DNA of 64,000 bases, taken from assembly GCF_005473905.2 (NCBI RefSeq), contig NZ_CP061336.1, forward strand, positions 3,030,501-3,094,500, given 5' to 3'. The notes beneath the pieces are model-generated. The model saw only the letters and a list, made by a program, of their open reading frames with translations, was not told where the DNA came from and did no database searches. Positions within the stretch are counted from its first letter, which is position 1, and the number at the start of each line of letters is the position of its first letter. This document shows positions 1 through 9,265 of this stretch, in pieces. Source of the stretch: Ruminiclostridium herbifermentans. GTDB taxonomy: Bacteria > Bacillota > Clostridia > Acetivibrionales > DSM-1351. The position numbers and the translations under genes were made by a program.

Positions 1-1369
1 TTTTTGCTTCATCACAATTTATGGTCTTTTTCTTTCCCTCCAACTGAGTTGACAATGAAACCTTTCCATTCCATAAGTCAACAATATGCTTTAATGTTTC
101 ATATGCATAACCCAATTCCAGTTCACGTCCATCAAATTCATGCTTTAATTCAAGTGTGTTATCATTTTTATTCCAATCGTTTACTAAAATTATTGGGATG
201 CTTCCAATGCCAACTGTATTGCACAAAGTTTCTCTTATTTTTTTCCATCCCTCATCATCAGACACCTCTGAAATCATATAATCATTTCCTGTTGTAACAT
301 ATTCGAATAAATTCATTTCACAGCAAAGCTCCTGAGTTAAGTACCTTCTTATAAATGATTGATCTCTCTCAGTTTGCCGAACTTCAAATATTTTCTCAAA
401 GCCAAATTTGTTTTTAAGGTTTTCAAAAATTTTAAAACCTATGTAATAGGGGTTAATGCTGGATTTCAACGGACGTATTACTTCATTGTGCTTTCTCAAG
501 AACTCAAAGTGCATATTTTGAGGTAATTCAAGGTTATTTAATATATTATAATGCCAAAAACTTGCCCAACCTTCATTCATTATTTTTGTTTCAATCTGTG
601 GAATAAAATATTGGGCTTCTTCTCTTACTATAGACAATATATCTTTCTCCCAATCTTGAAGTCGTCCATTCTCAATAATAAACTTCAGAAGGTCCTCCTC
701 CTGTTTAGCAAAAAACCTATTATCTTGCTGTACTTCTTTTACTTCCTCTTCTGACTTATTGTTGGAATATCTTTCTAAATTCGGAAATTCTTTTTTGTTT
801 TCTGTCACGGCAAATTTAGGTTCCTCTTTTTCCTCTCTTCTATTTTGGAATTCAACAACCCGCTCCGTTTGAAACTTTATTGCATGTGCTGAATTTAGAA
901 TTTTTTCTACCCGAACGTAGCCTATACTTGGATCAGAAATATATTCTCTAATACGGTCTGCATGATTTTTAAACATTTCAATTGCATATTCTGCCTTAGT
1001 TCCTAATTTAAATAGCCTATTATTTTTAAAGAAATCATTGTGAGCATATACATGAGCGATAGTCAGCACCTGCACTAGCAATGAATTATCCTTCATAAGA
1101 TATGCAATACAAGGATTTGAGTTAATTACCATTTCATATGGTAAACCCGTTAAATTATACTTATGCAAAGTTTTTATTCTTTCATAAGATTTCCCATAAC
1201 TCCAATGAGGGTAATGAGAAGGCATTCCAATATAGGATTCATAACCAATCATATCTTCATAGTTTACTATTTCAAATTCTTGATTATAATAGTTTAATCC
1301 ATAATCCTTGGCCAGCTTTTCAATACGTTCATTCCAATATTCCAAATCTCTTATGCTAAAGTCTGCCAT
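1..1369 (-). CDS. spoVR: SpoVR family sporulation protein (3' end outside window)
   Basis: The frame opens at an ATG at 1369 and stays open to the window edge, giving about 456 residues; the family is usually around 470-500, so only the extreme C-terminus is missing. The start MADFSIRDLEYWNERIE and the internal motif EGWASFWH are typical of SpoVR. SpoVR proteins are conserved in spore formers and affect spore cortex formation in Bacillus subtilis; their biochemical activity is unknown. The Shine-Dalgarno sequence (AGGAGGG, 10 nt from the ATG) lies inside the last codons of the upstream yhbH gene, so the two are probably translationally coupled. It is the third gene of a prkA-yhbH-spoVR operon. 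Confidence 0.93.
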   Translation of the reverse strand, partial: MADFSIRDLEYWNERIEKLAKDYGLNYYNQEFEIVNYEDMIGYESYIGMPSHYPHWSYGKSYERIKTLHKYNLTGLPYEMVINSNPCIAYLMKDNSLLVQVLTIAHVYAHNDFFKNNRLFKLGTKAEYAIEMFKNHADRIREYISDPSIGYVRVEKILNSAHAIKFQTERVVEFQNRREEKEEPKFAVTENKKEFPNLERYSNNKSEEEVKEVQQDNRFFAKQEEDLLKFIIENGRLQDWEKDILSIVREEAQYFIPQIETKIMNEGWASFWHYNILNNLELPQNMHFEFLRKHNEVIRPLKSSINPYYIGFKIFENLKNKFGFEKIFEVRQTERDQSFIRRYLTQELCCEMNLFEYVTTGNDYMISEVSDDEGWKKIRETLCNTVGIGSIPIILVNDWNKNDNTLELKHEFDGRELELGYAYETLKHIVDLWNGKVSLSTQLEGKKKTINCDEAK

Positions 1370-1375
1370 TAAGCC

Positions 1376-2653
1376 TTAACCCTCCTGTTCCACATCTTTG
1401 TCACTAACCTTCTCAAGCAGCTTTTTTAGTGCAGGCAGAACATCTTCCTTTTTGTTAATGTTAATAGCCGCAAAATTTTTACTCTCTATCTTATTTAATA
1501 ATTCAGTTTTTATTGTACTGCCTATACTATAATAGCCAGGTACAATTTCTCCATATCCAAATAAATTACAAACCTCGCAAAGCTTCTTTGCACTTTCTAT
1601 AGCCTTATTGTTATCTTCTGACCAGTTATCTCCATCACTGCAATGAAAAGCATATACATTCCAATTAGAAGGACTGTATCTTTCAGAAATTATCTCAAGT
1701 GCTTTCTCATAACCACTGCTTATGTAGGTACCTCCAGACTCTCCTCTGTGAAAAAACTCTTTTTCATTTACTTCTTTAGCTACTGTAGTATGAGCAATAA
1801 AAACCACATCCACATTGGCATACTTCAGCTGTAAAAACTGATACAATAAGAAATAAAAGCTTCTGGCAAGGTACTTTTTGGTTTGATCCATTGAACCAGA
1901 AACATCCATTATGCACAATACTACTGCATTGTAGTCTCTTTTATTCTCCTCTTTAATCCTGTAATATCTTAAATCCTCTTCAATAAACGGAAATCTTTCC
2001 CTTCGGGTAGTAACTGAAGAAATTGGCTTTGAATTCAACTCATCTTCATTGGAGTCTATGTCAGCATTGTTCGACTCAAATATAGCTTGACTGGAAGTAA
2101 GCTTTTCTTGATTTTGCTCTTCTAAAGCTCTTTTATATGACTGTCTTCTCTTAATTTTCTCCACAACTGAACGTTTTTTTGCCAGTTTTGGGGGTATTCC
2201 CTTATTTTGATACCCAAGCTTTCTATAGCTTTTCTCTTCTAATTGAGACAGCTGTTTTTTATCAATATCAGGAAGGTTTAAGTCGTCAAATAGATATTTT
2301 ACCACCTCTTCTATAGTAATTTCTGTTTCATATATTTCTTCACCCTCCTGATTGCCTGCTTTCCCCTTTCCCGAATTATTGCTTGCTTCACCTGGAAATT
2401 TATCTCCTCTTTTTTCGTCACCCTCACCAACGCCAATTCCAGGTTTATTTTTACCATATATAAATTGATATTCCTTAATGCCCCTTATAGGAATTTTTAT
2501 TTTTTTATCTTTGCTTTTACCTATAATACTTTCCTCAGCAATAATATTACCAAGATTTTTTTTAATAGATTCTTCAATTAATTCTCTGTGCCTTCGTCTG
2601 TCCTCGGCAGATCTATCTCTGCCACCATTATTGCAATCCCTAAAAATGGTCAT
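1376..2653 (-). CDS. yhbH: YhbH/DUF444 family protein with von Willebrand A domain
   Basis: A protein of 425 residues beginning MTIFRDCNNGG. The ATG at 2653 is chosen over the in-frame ATG at 2677 because GGAGGG lies 8 nt upstream and because family members start at this point. The N-terminal half is charged and poorly ordered, with a Gly/Lys/Glu-rich stretch. The C-terminal half is a VWA-like domain with an intact MIDAS motif DVSGS at about residues 250-254. The family (YeaH/YhbH) occurs with the PrkA kinase and SpoVR in many bacteria; in Bacillus it is expressed in the mother cell during sporulation. Its molecular role is unknown, and a PrkA-linked partner or substrate is the usual inference. 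Confidence 0.93.
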   Translation of the reverse strand: MTIFRDCNNGGRDRSAEDRRRHRELIEESIKKNLGNIIAEESIIGKSKDKKIKIPIRGIKEYQFIYGKNKPGIGVGEGDEKRGDKFPGEASNNSGKGKAGNQEGEEIYETEITIEEVVKYLFDDLNLPDIDKKQLSQLEEKSYRKLGYQNKGIPPKLAKKRSVVEKIKRRQSYKRALEEQNQEKLTSSQAIFESNNADIDSNEDELNSKPISSVTTRRERFPFIEEDLRYYRIKEENKRDYNAVVLCIMDVSGSMDQTKKYLARSFYFLLYQFLQLKYANVDVVFIAHTTVAKEVNEKEFFHRGESGGTYISSGYEKALEIISERYSPSNWNVYAFHCSDGDNWSEDNNKAIESAKKLCEVCNLFGYGEIVPGYYSIGSTIKTELLNKIESKNFAAININKKEDVLPALKKLLEKVSDKDVEQEG

Positions 2654-2677
2654 AGTAGAAGCCCTCCAAAGCTGCAA

Positions 2678-4612
2678 TTAATCTTTCCATAGGTTATTAG
2701 CCGAATATTTCAATATAACATTGCAGCAATTATCACAATAGCCATTTTTTTTCATTTCTTCTACCATAGTATTGTATTTCTGAGTCTGCTCCTTATCTCT
2801 AACCTTTGTCTGTGTAATTACTCTGCTTAAATCTCTGACTGAAGCCGTCAATTTTTTCTCTATTGCTTCCTTAAGTGGTTCATAGCTGGTATAATCCAAA
2901 GTTCCTCCATTCCTCATAACAAAGAACATATATGCAGTAACATCAGATCGAAAACCTTTAACCGCTGTGTCAGATATACCAATCTGTTCCTCAATAGACC
3001 TCATAAATTTCTCATCAGGCTCAAGTTCTTCTCCAGTATTTAAATCCTTAATCTTAGTTTTATTAACAAAGGCTTCAGCATGGTCTAAATAATTGTTGAA
3101 TAAGCTTTCAGCCTGCTCTTTGTAGCCATGTATAAAGGCTTTTGTAACCTCTTTTTCAAGTATTTTATTATATTCTTTTTTAATTGAATCGTAAATAAGT
3201 CTAAGATATCGTTCTTTTTCTTCTTCTCCTATTCCCAACTCCTTGACAGATTTAATCAAAGTCTCCATAAGAGCTATTGGATTTATACAATTGTTTTCAG
3301 ATTCTGAAAGGGTAGTATCAAGTGCTTTCATAATAAACCTTGTTGATATTCCAGTCATTCCTTCTCTTGGTGCTTCCTCATGCAATTCAAATATATCAAT
3401 TTTTCTTGTCATTCCCTTTTCTAAAATTTCTTCTCCATTGTATATTTTAAGCTTTGTTATTGGATCAACCTTGCTAGATGGGCTAAGCCTAGTTAGTATT
3501 GCAAACATAGAAGCAATTTCTATTGTATGGGGTGCAATATGAGCTTTAAAATTACTTTTGGACAACATTTTTTGATAAATTTTAATTTCTTCATTAAGTT
3601 CTAAACAGTAAGGAACTTCAACTTTGACTATTCTATCAAGTATGGCTTCATTTGTATGATCTGATTTAAATTTATTCCATTCTGCCTCATTTGAATGTGC
3701 CAATATTACTCCATCAAAATAAATCATAGAGCCTTTGCCAGGAGATGGGATTGATTTTTCTTGAGTAGCAGTAATCATTGTATGTAAGTATTCTGTCTCA
3801 TTTTTAAAAACCTCTATAAATTCAACAATTCCCCTGTTACCAACATTAAAAGCTCCATTGAGAGAAAGCACTCTAGGGTCATCCTCTGGATATAAGTCAA
3901 TTTTTGAAATGTCAACACTACCCGTCAAAATCGAAGTATCCTGATTATTTGGATCAACTGGAGGTACTACGCCTATACCCTTCCTAGAGCGTATTGAAAA
4001 TCCCGTGGACACTACAGGAAAGTTTTCATACTCGCCATTATATTCGTTTTTTAACCTGTATCTACAAACCGGGCATAAATCTCCTTCAATTCTCGTATTT
4101 AGCGTTTTTTCAAATTCATTTCGCAAATGCTTAGGTATGAGGTGTAGTGGCTCTTCTCGCATTGGACAGTCTTTTAACGCATAAATAGGGTCTGCACACT
4201 CAAGTGCCTTCTTCAGTGCTTCCATTATTGAAGATTTACCAGCCCCTACCGGCCCAACTAAATATAACACCTGTCTAGCTTCCTCTCCAGCCATTGCAGC
4301 AGAGTGAAAATACCTTACAATTTTCATTATGGTTTTATCGATTCCAAAAAAGTCATTCTCAAAAAAGGAATACTTTTTTATAATATCATTGCCATATATT
4401 CTTCTTAATCTTGGATTTTCATCAGTTTTTACAGCCTCTATACCTTTAGAAATTATAAGTTCATATATTCTTTGGTGTGAAAGTACTGCTATACTCGGAT
4501 TTGACTTTACTAAATTCAAATACTCAATAAATGTGCCTTCAAATTGCTTTTTCACCCTCTCTTCCCTATCTTTTTGGATCATTTCTCTGAAATCAAACTC
4601 CGGTGTGGTCAT
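2678..4612 (-). CDS. prkA: PrkA family AAA+ serine protein kinase
   Basis: A 644-residue protein, full length for the family. It has a P-loop GPVGAGKSS at about residues 120-128 in an N-terminal AAA+ domain and a C-terminal PrkA region; short CxxC pairs occur near residue 180 and at the C-terminus (CDNCC). PrkA proteins have reported Ser/Thr kinase or AAA+ protease-type activity and act early in sporulation in Bacillus. The ATG at 4612 is preceded by AAGGGGGG. It is the first gene of the prkA-yhbH-spoVR operon, with about 390 nt of non-coding DNA upstream that holds a good sigma-E-type promoter candidate. Confidence 0.95.
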   Translation of the reverse strand: MTTPEFDFREMIQKDREERVKKQFEGTFIEYLNLVKSNPSIAVLSHQRIYELIISKGIEAVKTDENPRLRRIYGNDIIKKYSFFENDFFGIDKTIMKIVRYFHSAAMAGEEARQVLYLVGPVGAGKSSIMEALKKALECADPIYALKDCPMREEPLHLIPKHLRNEFEKTLNTRIEGDLCPVCRYRLKNEYNGEYENFPVVSTGFSIRSRKGIGVVPPVDPNNQDTSILTGSVDISKIDLYPEDDPRVLSLNGAFNVGNRGIVEFIEVFKNETEYLHTMITATQEKSIPSPGKGSMIYFDGVILAHSNEAEWNKFKSDHTNEAILDRIVKVEVPYCLELNEEIKIYQKMLSKSNFKAHIAPHTIEIASMFAILTRLSPSSKVDPITKLKIYNGEEILEKGMTRKIDIFELHEEAPREGMTGISTRFIMKALDTTLSESENNCINPIALMETLIKSVKELGIGEEEKERYLRLIYDSIKKEYNKILEKEVTKAFIHGYKEQAESLFNNYLDHAEAFVNKTKIKDLNTGEELEPDEKFMRSIEEQIGISDTAVKGFRSDVTAYMFFVMRNGGTLDYTSYEPLKEAIEKKLTASVRDLSRVITQTKVRDKEQTQKYNTMVEEMKKNGYCDNCCNVILKYSANNLWKD

Positions 4613-4699
4613 ACAAAAACCCCCCTTTTTTGCCTAGTTGTAGATGTTCTTTAATCAAATAATAATTAATATCTCTTAAAATAAAGTATTTCATTTTAA

Positions 4700-4728
4700 A
4701 ATATATGTGCTCTTTTTTTATAATATTA
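4700..4728 (-). promoter_or_regulatory. candidate sigma-E promoter of the prkA operon
   Basis: On the minus strand TAATATT (4728-4722) is followed by a 14-nt spacer and CATATATT (4707-4700). The first matches the B. subtilis sigma-E -35 consensus KMATATT exactly. The second matches 6 of 8 positions of the -10 consensus CATACAMT. The spacer is within the 13-15 nt range. It lies about 90 nt upstream of the prkA ATG. Mother-cell sigma-E control of this gene set is known in Bacillus; applying it here is inference. Confidence 0.5.
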
Positions 4729-4972
4729 TCAAATAGACAAGTTAATAACTTAAAAAGAAATATTTATTTAACTAAACACTATCCACATAGCAATAAATGC
4801 TTGAAGCCTTTAAGACCTCAAAGTGCATAATATACCAAATATACTTTCGAATTATTTGGGCAGCAAGCTTGTGATAATCTTGAACACTGAAAGGCTTTTT
4901 ATGTGACTGAATAATTATTTTATTCAGTTACTAACATTACTTTTTTATATTTATTTTCAATCACCAATATGA

Positions 4973-4978
4973 TATAAT
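4973..4978 (+). promoter_or_regulatory. candidate -10 box for the small coiled-coil gene
   Basis: TATAAT is found 22 nt before the ATG at 5001. No convincing -35 hexamer lies 16-18 nt upstream, where the sequence is T-rich, so this is only a partial promoter call. Confidence 0.3.
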
Positions 4979-5000
4979 TTCGAAAAAATGAGGTGAAAAT

Positions 5001-5288
5001 ATGGAGGAAAAAATATATAATTTAATAACTAAGATGTATTTAGAATTTACAGAATTTAGAAAAGATATTACAGCAAGAGTAGAACAAAATACGTCTGAAA
5101 TAAAAAAATTAGGCAATCGGGTTGCTTCTCTTAAAAATGAGTTTTCAACTAAGACTGGTGTATTATCTGATGGTTATAAGCAATTAGACAGCAAATTTGA
5201 CAGATTGGAAGCCAAGCTTGACAGTGTTACTAATACAGTTGAAAAACAAGCCGTTGAAATACGAGTTATACAGGGTAGTAAAATATAA
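5001..5288 (+). CDS. small coiled-coil protein of unknown function
   Basis: A 95-residue soluble, charged protein with ATG at 5001 and the ribosome binding site GAGGTG 6 nt upstream. Heptad-like spacing of hydrophobic residues runs through most of it (QNTSEIKKLGNRVASLKN, then LDSKFDRLEAKLDSVTNTVE), predicting a long coiled coil. There are no Cys residues and no membrane segment. Short proteins of this general form are common in Clostridia and have no assigned function. It lies alone between two minus-strand operons with its own upstream -10-like box. Confidence 0.7.
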   Translation: MEEKIYNLITKMYLEFTEFRKDITARVEQNTSEIKKLGNRVASLKNEFSTKTGVLSDGYKQLDSKFDRLEAKLDSVTNTVEKQAVEIRVIQGSKI

Positions 5289-5697
5289 TAAAAAAAGCAG
5301 CTTGGGCATTCACAACATTTCTTCTATTAAAACAAAGATACTTACAAAGAAATACTGGCTTAAATAGTAATTCACAAATATTGCAGCTACTACTTTACTT
5401 CTCAAATAATTACAATTCAATAAATGTAATATTCATTATCAAAAGCATATTCAGCACCAAATTATAACTAGAACCATTTAGTCAAGAAAATGTTCAGCTA
5501 TTTCTCAACATATAAACATAAAATCACTATGATATTCTTCGCATTATTTTACTTTATAATTCAATCCAATACAACCTATACTGTTTCTCATGCAAATTAT
5601 ACGGTACTGTCAATAATTTTTCGCAATTATACATATAAAAGTCAGCTAAAACATAGTCAAAATATAAATTGTACAACTTTACATCCCAACTGCATTA
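5289..5697. other. intergenic region, nothing recognised
   Basis: About 400 nt of AT-rich DNA between the convergent coiled-coil gene and the radical SAM gene. I found no clear hairpin terminator, repeat or reading frame with a ribosome binding site. Confidence 0.6.
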
Positions 5698-7470
5698 TTA
5701 GCTTAAATCTTTATTGTATAGAAGCTTTCTGCTTACTAAAACATACCTATATTTATCACTCATTAAGTCCCTTTTAGAATAGTCAAACATTATAATTTCG
5801 TCAGTTCTCGATAGCTTACTAAGTGAAATAAAAAATACACTTTTCAATATGTTTTTTGTCTGAACCCCAATAAAATCAGGAAGATACTCTTTTATAAATT
5901 CTTCATTTTTTAGCAGTTGATGAATAGCAATTATGCTAATTAAATCCTCTTCTCTCTTTAAGAACTCTGGTATAGCACATGAGCGGTCAGAACTTAGGAA
6001 ATCAAATATCATTTTTTGTCTGAACACTTCTTTTTTCTCTTGGGGAATTTTCCCAAAAGAGTTTTCAAAAAATTCATACAGAATGGCTATATTTTCTTTA
6101 TATGAAATTGGCCTGTCCAAATAGCCCCTTTCCCTGCAAAAAACAGAAAGCATATAATACATTTCAAATGCATCAGAAAACAAGCATTTTTCAATATACT
6201 CAAGTGAACTGTTAAATCTAGCTGAATTAAAATATCTTTCAAGTACCTCTTCAACATCTTTTAATAGCAGAATATCTTCAAAAGTGACATAATTATTACA
6301 CAGCACCTCATATGGAGCATAGTGTCTGTAAATGAACCCATGCTTATGAGACTCGTTTCGTATTTTTGAGCCTTTCAGAAGCTTAAGAAAACCTAGCTGA
6401 AGTTGATGAGGACCTAGACCATATACTTCATTGAAGGAATTCCTGAAGGATTTCAGATTTTCATAGGGTAATCCTGCTATTAAATCAAGATGCACATGTA
6501 TATTTTCATTTGCAAGTATCTTTCTTACATTTTCAGCAAGCTTCTCTATATCAGTTACCCTGTCTATTTCCTCAAGTGTATCATTATTTGTAGTTTGTAT
6601 ACCAATTTCTAGTTGAATTAATCCCTTTGGTGCTCGGCTTAGTATCTCTAAAATTTCATCATCAAATAAATCGGCAGCAGCCTCAAAATGAAATAACGTA
6701 TCACAATTCAAACCAATAATATATTCAAACATTTCCTTAGCCCTTCTCTTATTACAGTTAAAGGTTCTGTCAACAAATTTTATCAGCTTGGGCTTGTACA
6801 ATAATAAAACACTCAAGTCGTTTTTAACTCTATCCTTTGAGAAAAACCTAACACCATTAAAGGTTGAAGATATGCAATAAGAGCATGAAAAAGGACAACC
6901 TCTAGAAGATTCATAATACACTATTCTGTTTGTCACAGATGCCATTAATTCTGCAGTATAAGGCGACTTTATTTCATCTAAATTGTTTACCAAACAAAAG
7001 CCTTCATTATACACAATAGTATTATCCATCCTATATGCTATGCCACACAGCTTCTTGTAGTCCTCAGAATGATTTAATAAGCAACTATATACTTGAGGAA
7101 ATATTTCTTCTCCTTCACCGCATAAAATAAAATCTATTGAGCAATTCTCTTGTAAAACTTTTTTTGCATCATAAGAAACCTCAGGGCCTCCTAAAATAAT
7201 CTTGCATTGAGGTAACAGCTTCTTTATCTCCTTTGAAATTAAAAGTACCAACTCAATATTCCAAATATAACAGGAAAAAGTTAAAATATCAGGCTTTTCT
7301 TTATATAACTCAGATAGTATATTATCTTTACTATCATTTATTGTAAATTCTCTTGTTACAACAATTCCATTTGAATTGTTTGAGATTTCACTAATGCTTG
7401 CCTTTAAATACCAAATAGCTAGACAAGAATGTATATATTTTGAATTAATCCCTACTAAAACTGTTTTCAT
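5698..7470 (-). CDS. B12-binding-domain radical SAM protein (DUF4080-type C-terminus)
   Basis: A 590-residue protein. Residues 1-150 form a Rossmann-like cobalamin-binding-type domain (TVLVGINSKYIHSCLAIWYL, then IILGGPEVSY). The radical SAM cluster motif CPFSCSYC supplies Cys192, Cys196 and Cys199. Residues after about 380 match the long helical extension typical of clostridial proteins annotated as B12-binding radical SAM/DUF4080. No DxHxxG-type cobalamin His motif is obvious, so cobalamin binding is not certain. The substrate is unknown and neighbouring genes give no clue. The ribosome binding site before the ATG is weak. It appears to be transcribed alone. Confidence 0.85.
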   Translation of the reverse strand: MKTVLVGINSKYIHSCLAIWYLKASISEISNNSNGIVVTREFTINDSKDNILSELYKEKPDILTFSCYIWNIELVLLISKEIKKLLPQCKIILGGPEVSYDAKKVLQENCSIDFILCGEGEEIFPQVYSCLLNHSEDYKKLCGIAYRMDNTIVYNEGFCLVNNLDEIKSPYTAELMASVTNRIVYYESSRGCPFSCSYCISSTFNGVRFFSKDRVKNDLSVLLLYKPKLIKFVDRTFNCNKRRAKEMFEYIIGLNCDTLFHFEAAADLFDDEILEILSRAPKGLIQLEIGIQTTNNDTLEEIDRVTDIEKLAENVRKILANENIHVHLDLIAGLPYENLKSFRNSFNEVYGLGPHQLQLGFLKLLKGSKIRNESHKHGFIYRHYAPYEVLCNNYVTFEDILLLKDVEEVLERYFNSARFNSSLEYIEKCLFSDAFEMYYMLSVFCRERGYLDRPISYKENIAILYEFFENSFGKIPQEKKEVFRQKMIFDFLSSDRSCAIPEFLKREEDLISIIAIHQLLKNEEFIKEYLPDFIGVQTKNILKSVFFISLSKLSRTDEIIMFDYSKRDLMSDKYRYVLVSRKLLYNKDLS

Positions 7471-7553
7471 AAATTAATCTCTTTCTTAAGAATCATTTGA
7501 TATCAAGCTTAAATCTAAATTGATTTTTATCAGTAAGCTGTTAGGAACTAGTA

Positions 7554-7658
7554 TTATTCATTACAGTGTTTATGTCTTTCTGCATTTATCATCAATTCTT
7601 CATCTATAACTGATACTTTTTGTTTTTGTACCTCTATTATGCCATCTTTACTTAGCAC
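7554..7658 (-). CDS. possible 34-residue microprotein overlapping the dac 3' end
   Basis: In the +1 frame relative to the end of the D,D-carboxypeptidase gene, a frame opens at GTG 7658 (or TTG 7664) and closes at TAA 7554-7556. It reads MLSKDGIIEVQKQKVSV and ends AERHKHCNE. The composition (Asp, Glu, Lys, His, Ile, Val) looks more like a real protein than AT-rich noise. However the ribosome binding site is weak, and it overlaps the end of the preceding gene by about 11 nt. It could also be a relic of a longer gene. Confidence 0.25.
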   Translation of the reverse strand: MLSKDGIIEVQKQKVSVIDEELMINAERHKHCNE

Positions 7659-8856
7659 GCACAAGTCCAGTCCATGATTTAAAAATCATATTAAAATAAT
7701 AATAGAAGTCCTTTCTGTCTATTTCATCATGGGTTATAATATCTGCTGATGCAAGTATTTTTCCGTCCAGTATGTAATCAATTGTTCCAACCTTGCTATA
7801 AATTTTAACAGGTGCTTCAATTTCTTTTGAAATATTATATACCGTCTGTAGCTTATCTACTTCATCTTGCTTCAAAGGTATTGATATATCCCTATCTGAA
7901 AAGACAGAAATATTACCTTTTAATCCCTTATGTACTTTGATTTCTGATATCTCCTGGCCCTCTTTTAAATACTCATAGCTTTTATAGTTTCCAAATGCAT
8001 AATCTAATAATATCTTGCTGTTTTTTGCTCTAGTAGACCTAGAACTACAGTTCAGTACAACAGCTATTATTCTCCAGCCATTTTGAGTTGCCGATGTTAC
8101 AAGGCATCGTCCAGCTTGACCAGTATATCCAGTTTTGACTCCATCAGCACCAGGATATAAGCTTAACATCTCGTTAGTGTTTGTAATATTGTTTCCCAGA
8201 AATATAGCGTTTTTTGTACCTACTATTTTGCAGAATTTCTCATTCCTAAGTGCATATTGAGTTATTAGTGCAAGATCATAGGGCGTTGAAAAATGTTGAG
8301 GATTATCCAATCCATGTGGGGTTACAAAATTTGTATTGGTAGCTCCTATTTCAGCTGCTTTTCTATTCATAATTTCTGCAAAAGCTTCAATAGAACCACC
8401 AATATGTTCGGCTATTGCAATTGCAGCATCATTTCCAGACCTAAGCATCATTGCATACATTAGATCACCAAGTTTGTACGTCTTACCTTCTTGCAAATTT
8501 ACCTGTGAGCCTGATATTGATGCCGCCCTTTTACTTACTACTACATCTTCATCATCTCTTCCATTCTCTAATGCAACTATTGCTGTCATTATTTTTGTTG
8601 TGCTAGCAATGGAACTCCTCTTATAAGCATTTTTTTCATAAAGTACTCTTCCGCTAACCGTATCCATGACTATAGCAGCACCCGCAGAAATGTTTATACG
8701 ATTATTTCCCATAGTTTCTACGCTATCCTGTTCAAAAAGTTCGCCAATTGGTTCATCATCATTAATATCATCTGCACATGCTAAATTTGTACAAATCATA
8801 TTTATCAGTATTGCAAACACCAATAAAAGTATCTTAAAAGTCTTCAACAACCTCAC
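7648..8856 (-). CDS. D-alanyl-D-alanine carboxypeptidase (PBP5/DacF family)
   Basis: A 402-residue secreted serine peptidase that trims the terminal D-Ala from peptidoglycan stem peptides. Residues 1-28 form a signal peptide (KTFKILLLVFAILINMI) ending near LACA. The active-site motifs are present and in order: STTK at 85-88, SGN at 140-142 and KTG at 241-243. A C-terminal PBP5-type beta domain follows, with a final amphipathic helix (YYYFNMIFKSWTGLVRAK) suited to membrane anchoring. The ATG at 8856 has AAAGG 6 nt upstream. Spore-formers have several such enzymes (DacA, DacB, DacF) and sequence alone does not decide which this is. Confidence 0.93.
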   Translation of the reverse strand: MRLLKTFKILLLVFAILINMICTNLACADDINDDEPIGELFEQDSVETMGNNRINISAGAAIVMDTVSGRVLYEKNAYKRSSIASTTKIMTAIVALENGRDDEDVVVSKRAASISGSQVNLQEGKTYKLGDLMYAMMLRSGNDAAIAIAEHIGGSIEAFAEIMNRKAAEIGATNTNFVTPHGLDNPQHFSTPYDLALITQYALRNEKFCKIVGTKNAIFLGNNITNTNEMLSLYPGADGVKTGYTGQAGRCLVTSATQNGWRIIAVVLNCSSRSTRAKNSKILLDYAFGNYKSYEYLKEGQEISEIKVHKGLKGNISVFSDRDISIPLKQDEVDKLQTVYNISKEIEAPVKIYSKVGTIDYILDGKILASADIITHDEIDRKDFYYYFNMIFKSWTGLVRAK

Positions 8857-9265
8857 ATCCCAACCTTTTCACTATAATCGTTAGATTTTTAACAGCATTT
8901 GTCATCCTCTATTTATATTTAGGAGTAGCTTATATAATGCCATTTTCAGCTTTTGAGGGCTATATTATGCTTCTACAACAAATTAGTCCTGCTGTGTTAA
9001 ATATATGTAATACATGCTTTGTTTATAACGTAAGTTAGGTTTAATATTAGTTAATCGAAACAATTATGTTTGTAACTCGTACAATATAATGATAAAATAA
9101 GCTGTTCTACTATTTGTGAAGTTTTCGCATAATAATTATCATTTTATTTTGAGTATAAGCGATATAACTTAACTTTACCATTTGTGAAATTGTATGTATG
9201 TATGATATATTTATCAATTGTATAAGTTTAATTTTCATATTTATTTGGGAGGCATTAATCTAAGA
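8857..9265. other. divergent intergenic region
   Basis: About 400 nt between the minus-strand carboxypeptidase and the plus-strand glycosyltransferase, so it should hold two promoters. A weak plus-strand candidate is TTGTGA at 9183-9188, 18 nt, then TATATT. Short imperfect direct repeats of the form ATTTGTGAA occur near 9112 and 9181. Nothing else is recognised. Confidence 0.4.

Noticed and set aside
4-297. Plus-strand frame at the window start
   Set aside because: It lies antisense within spoVR, whose frame has clear family motifs.
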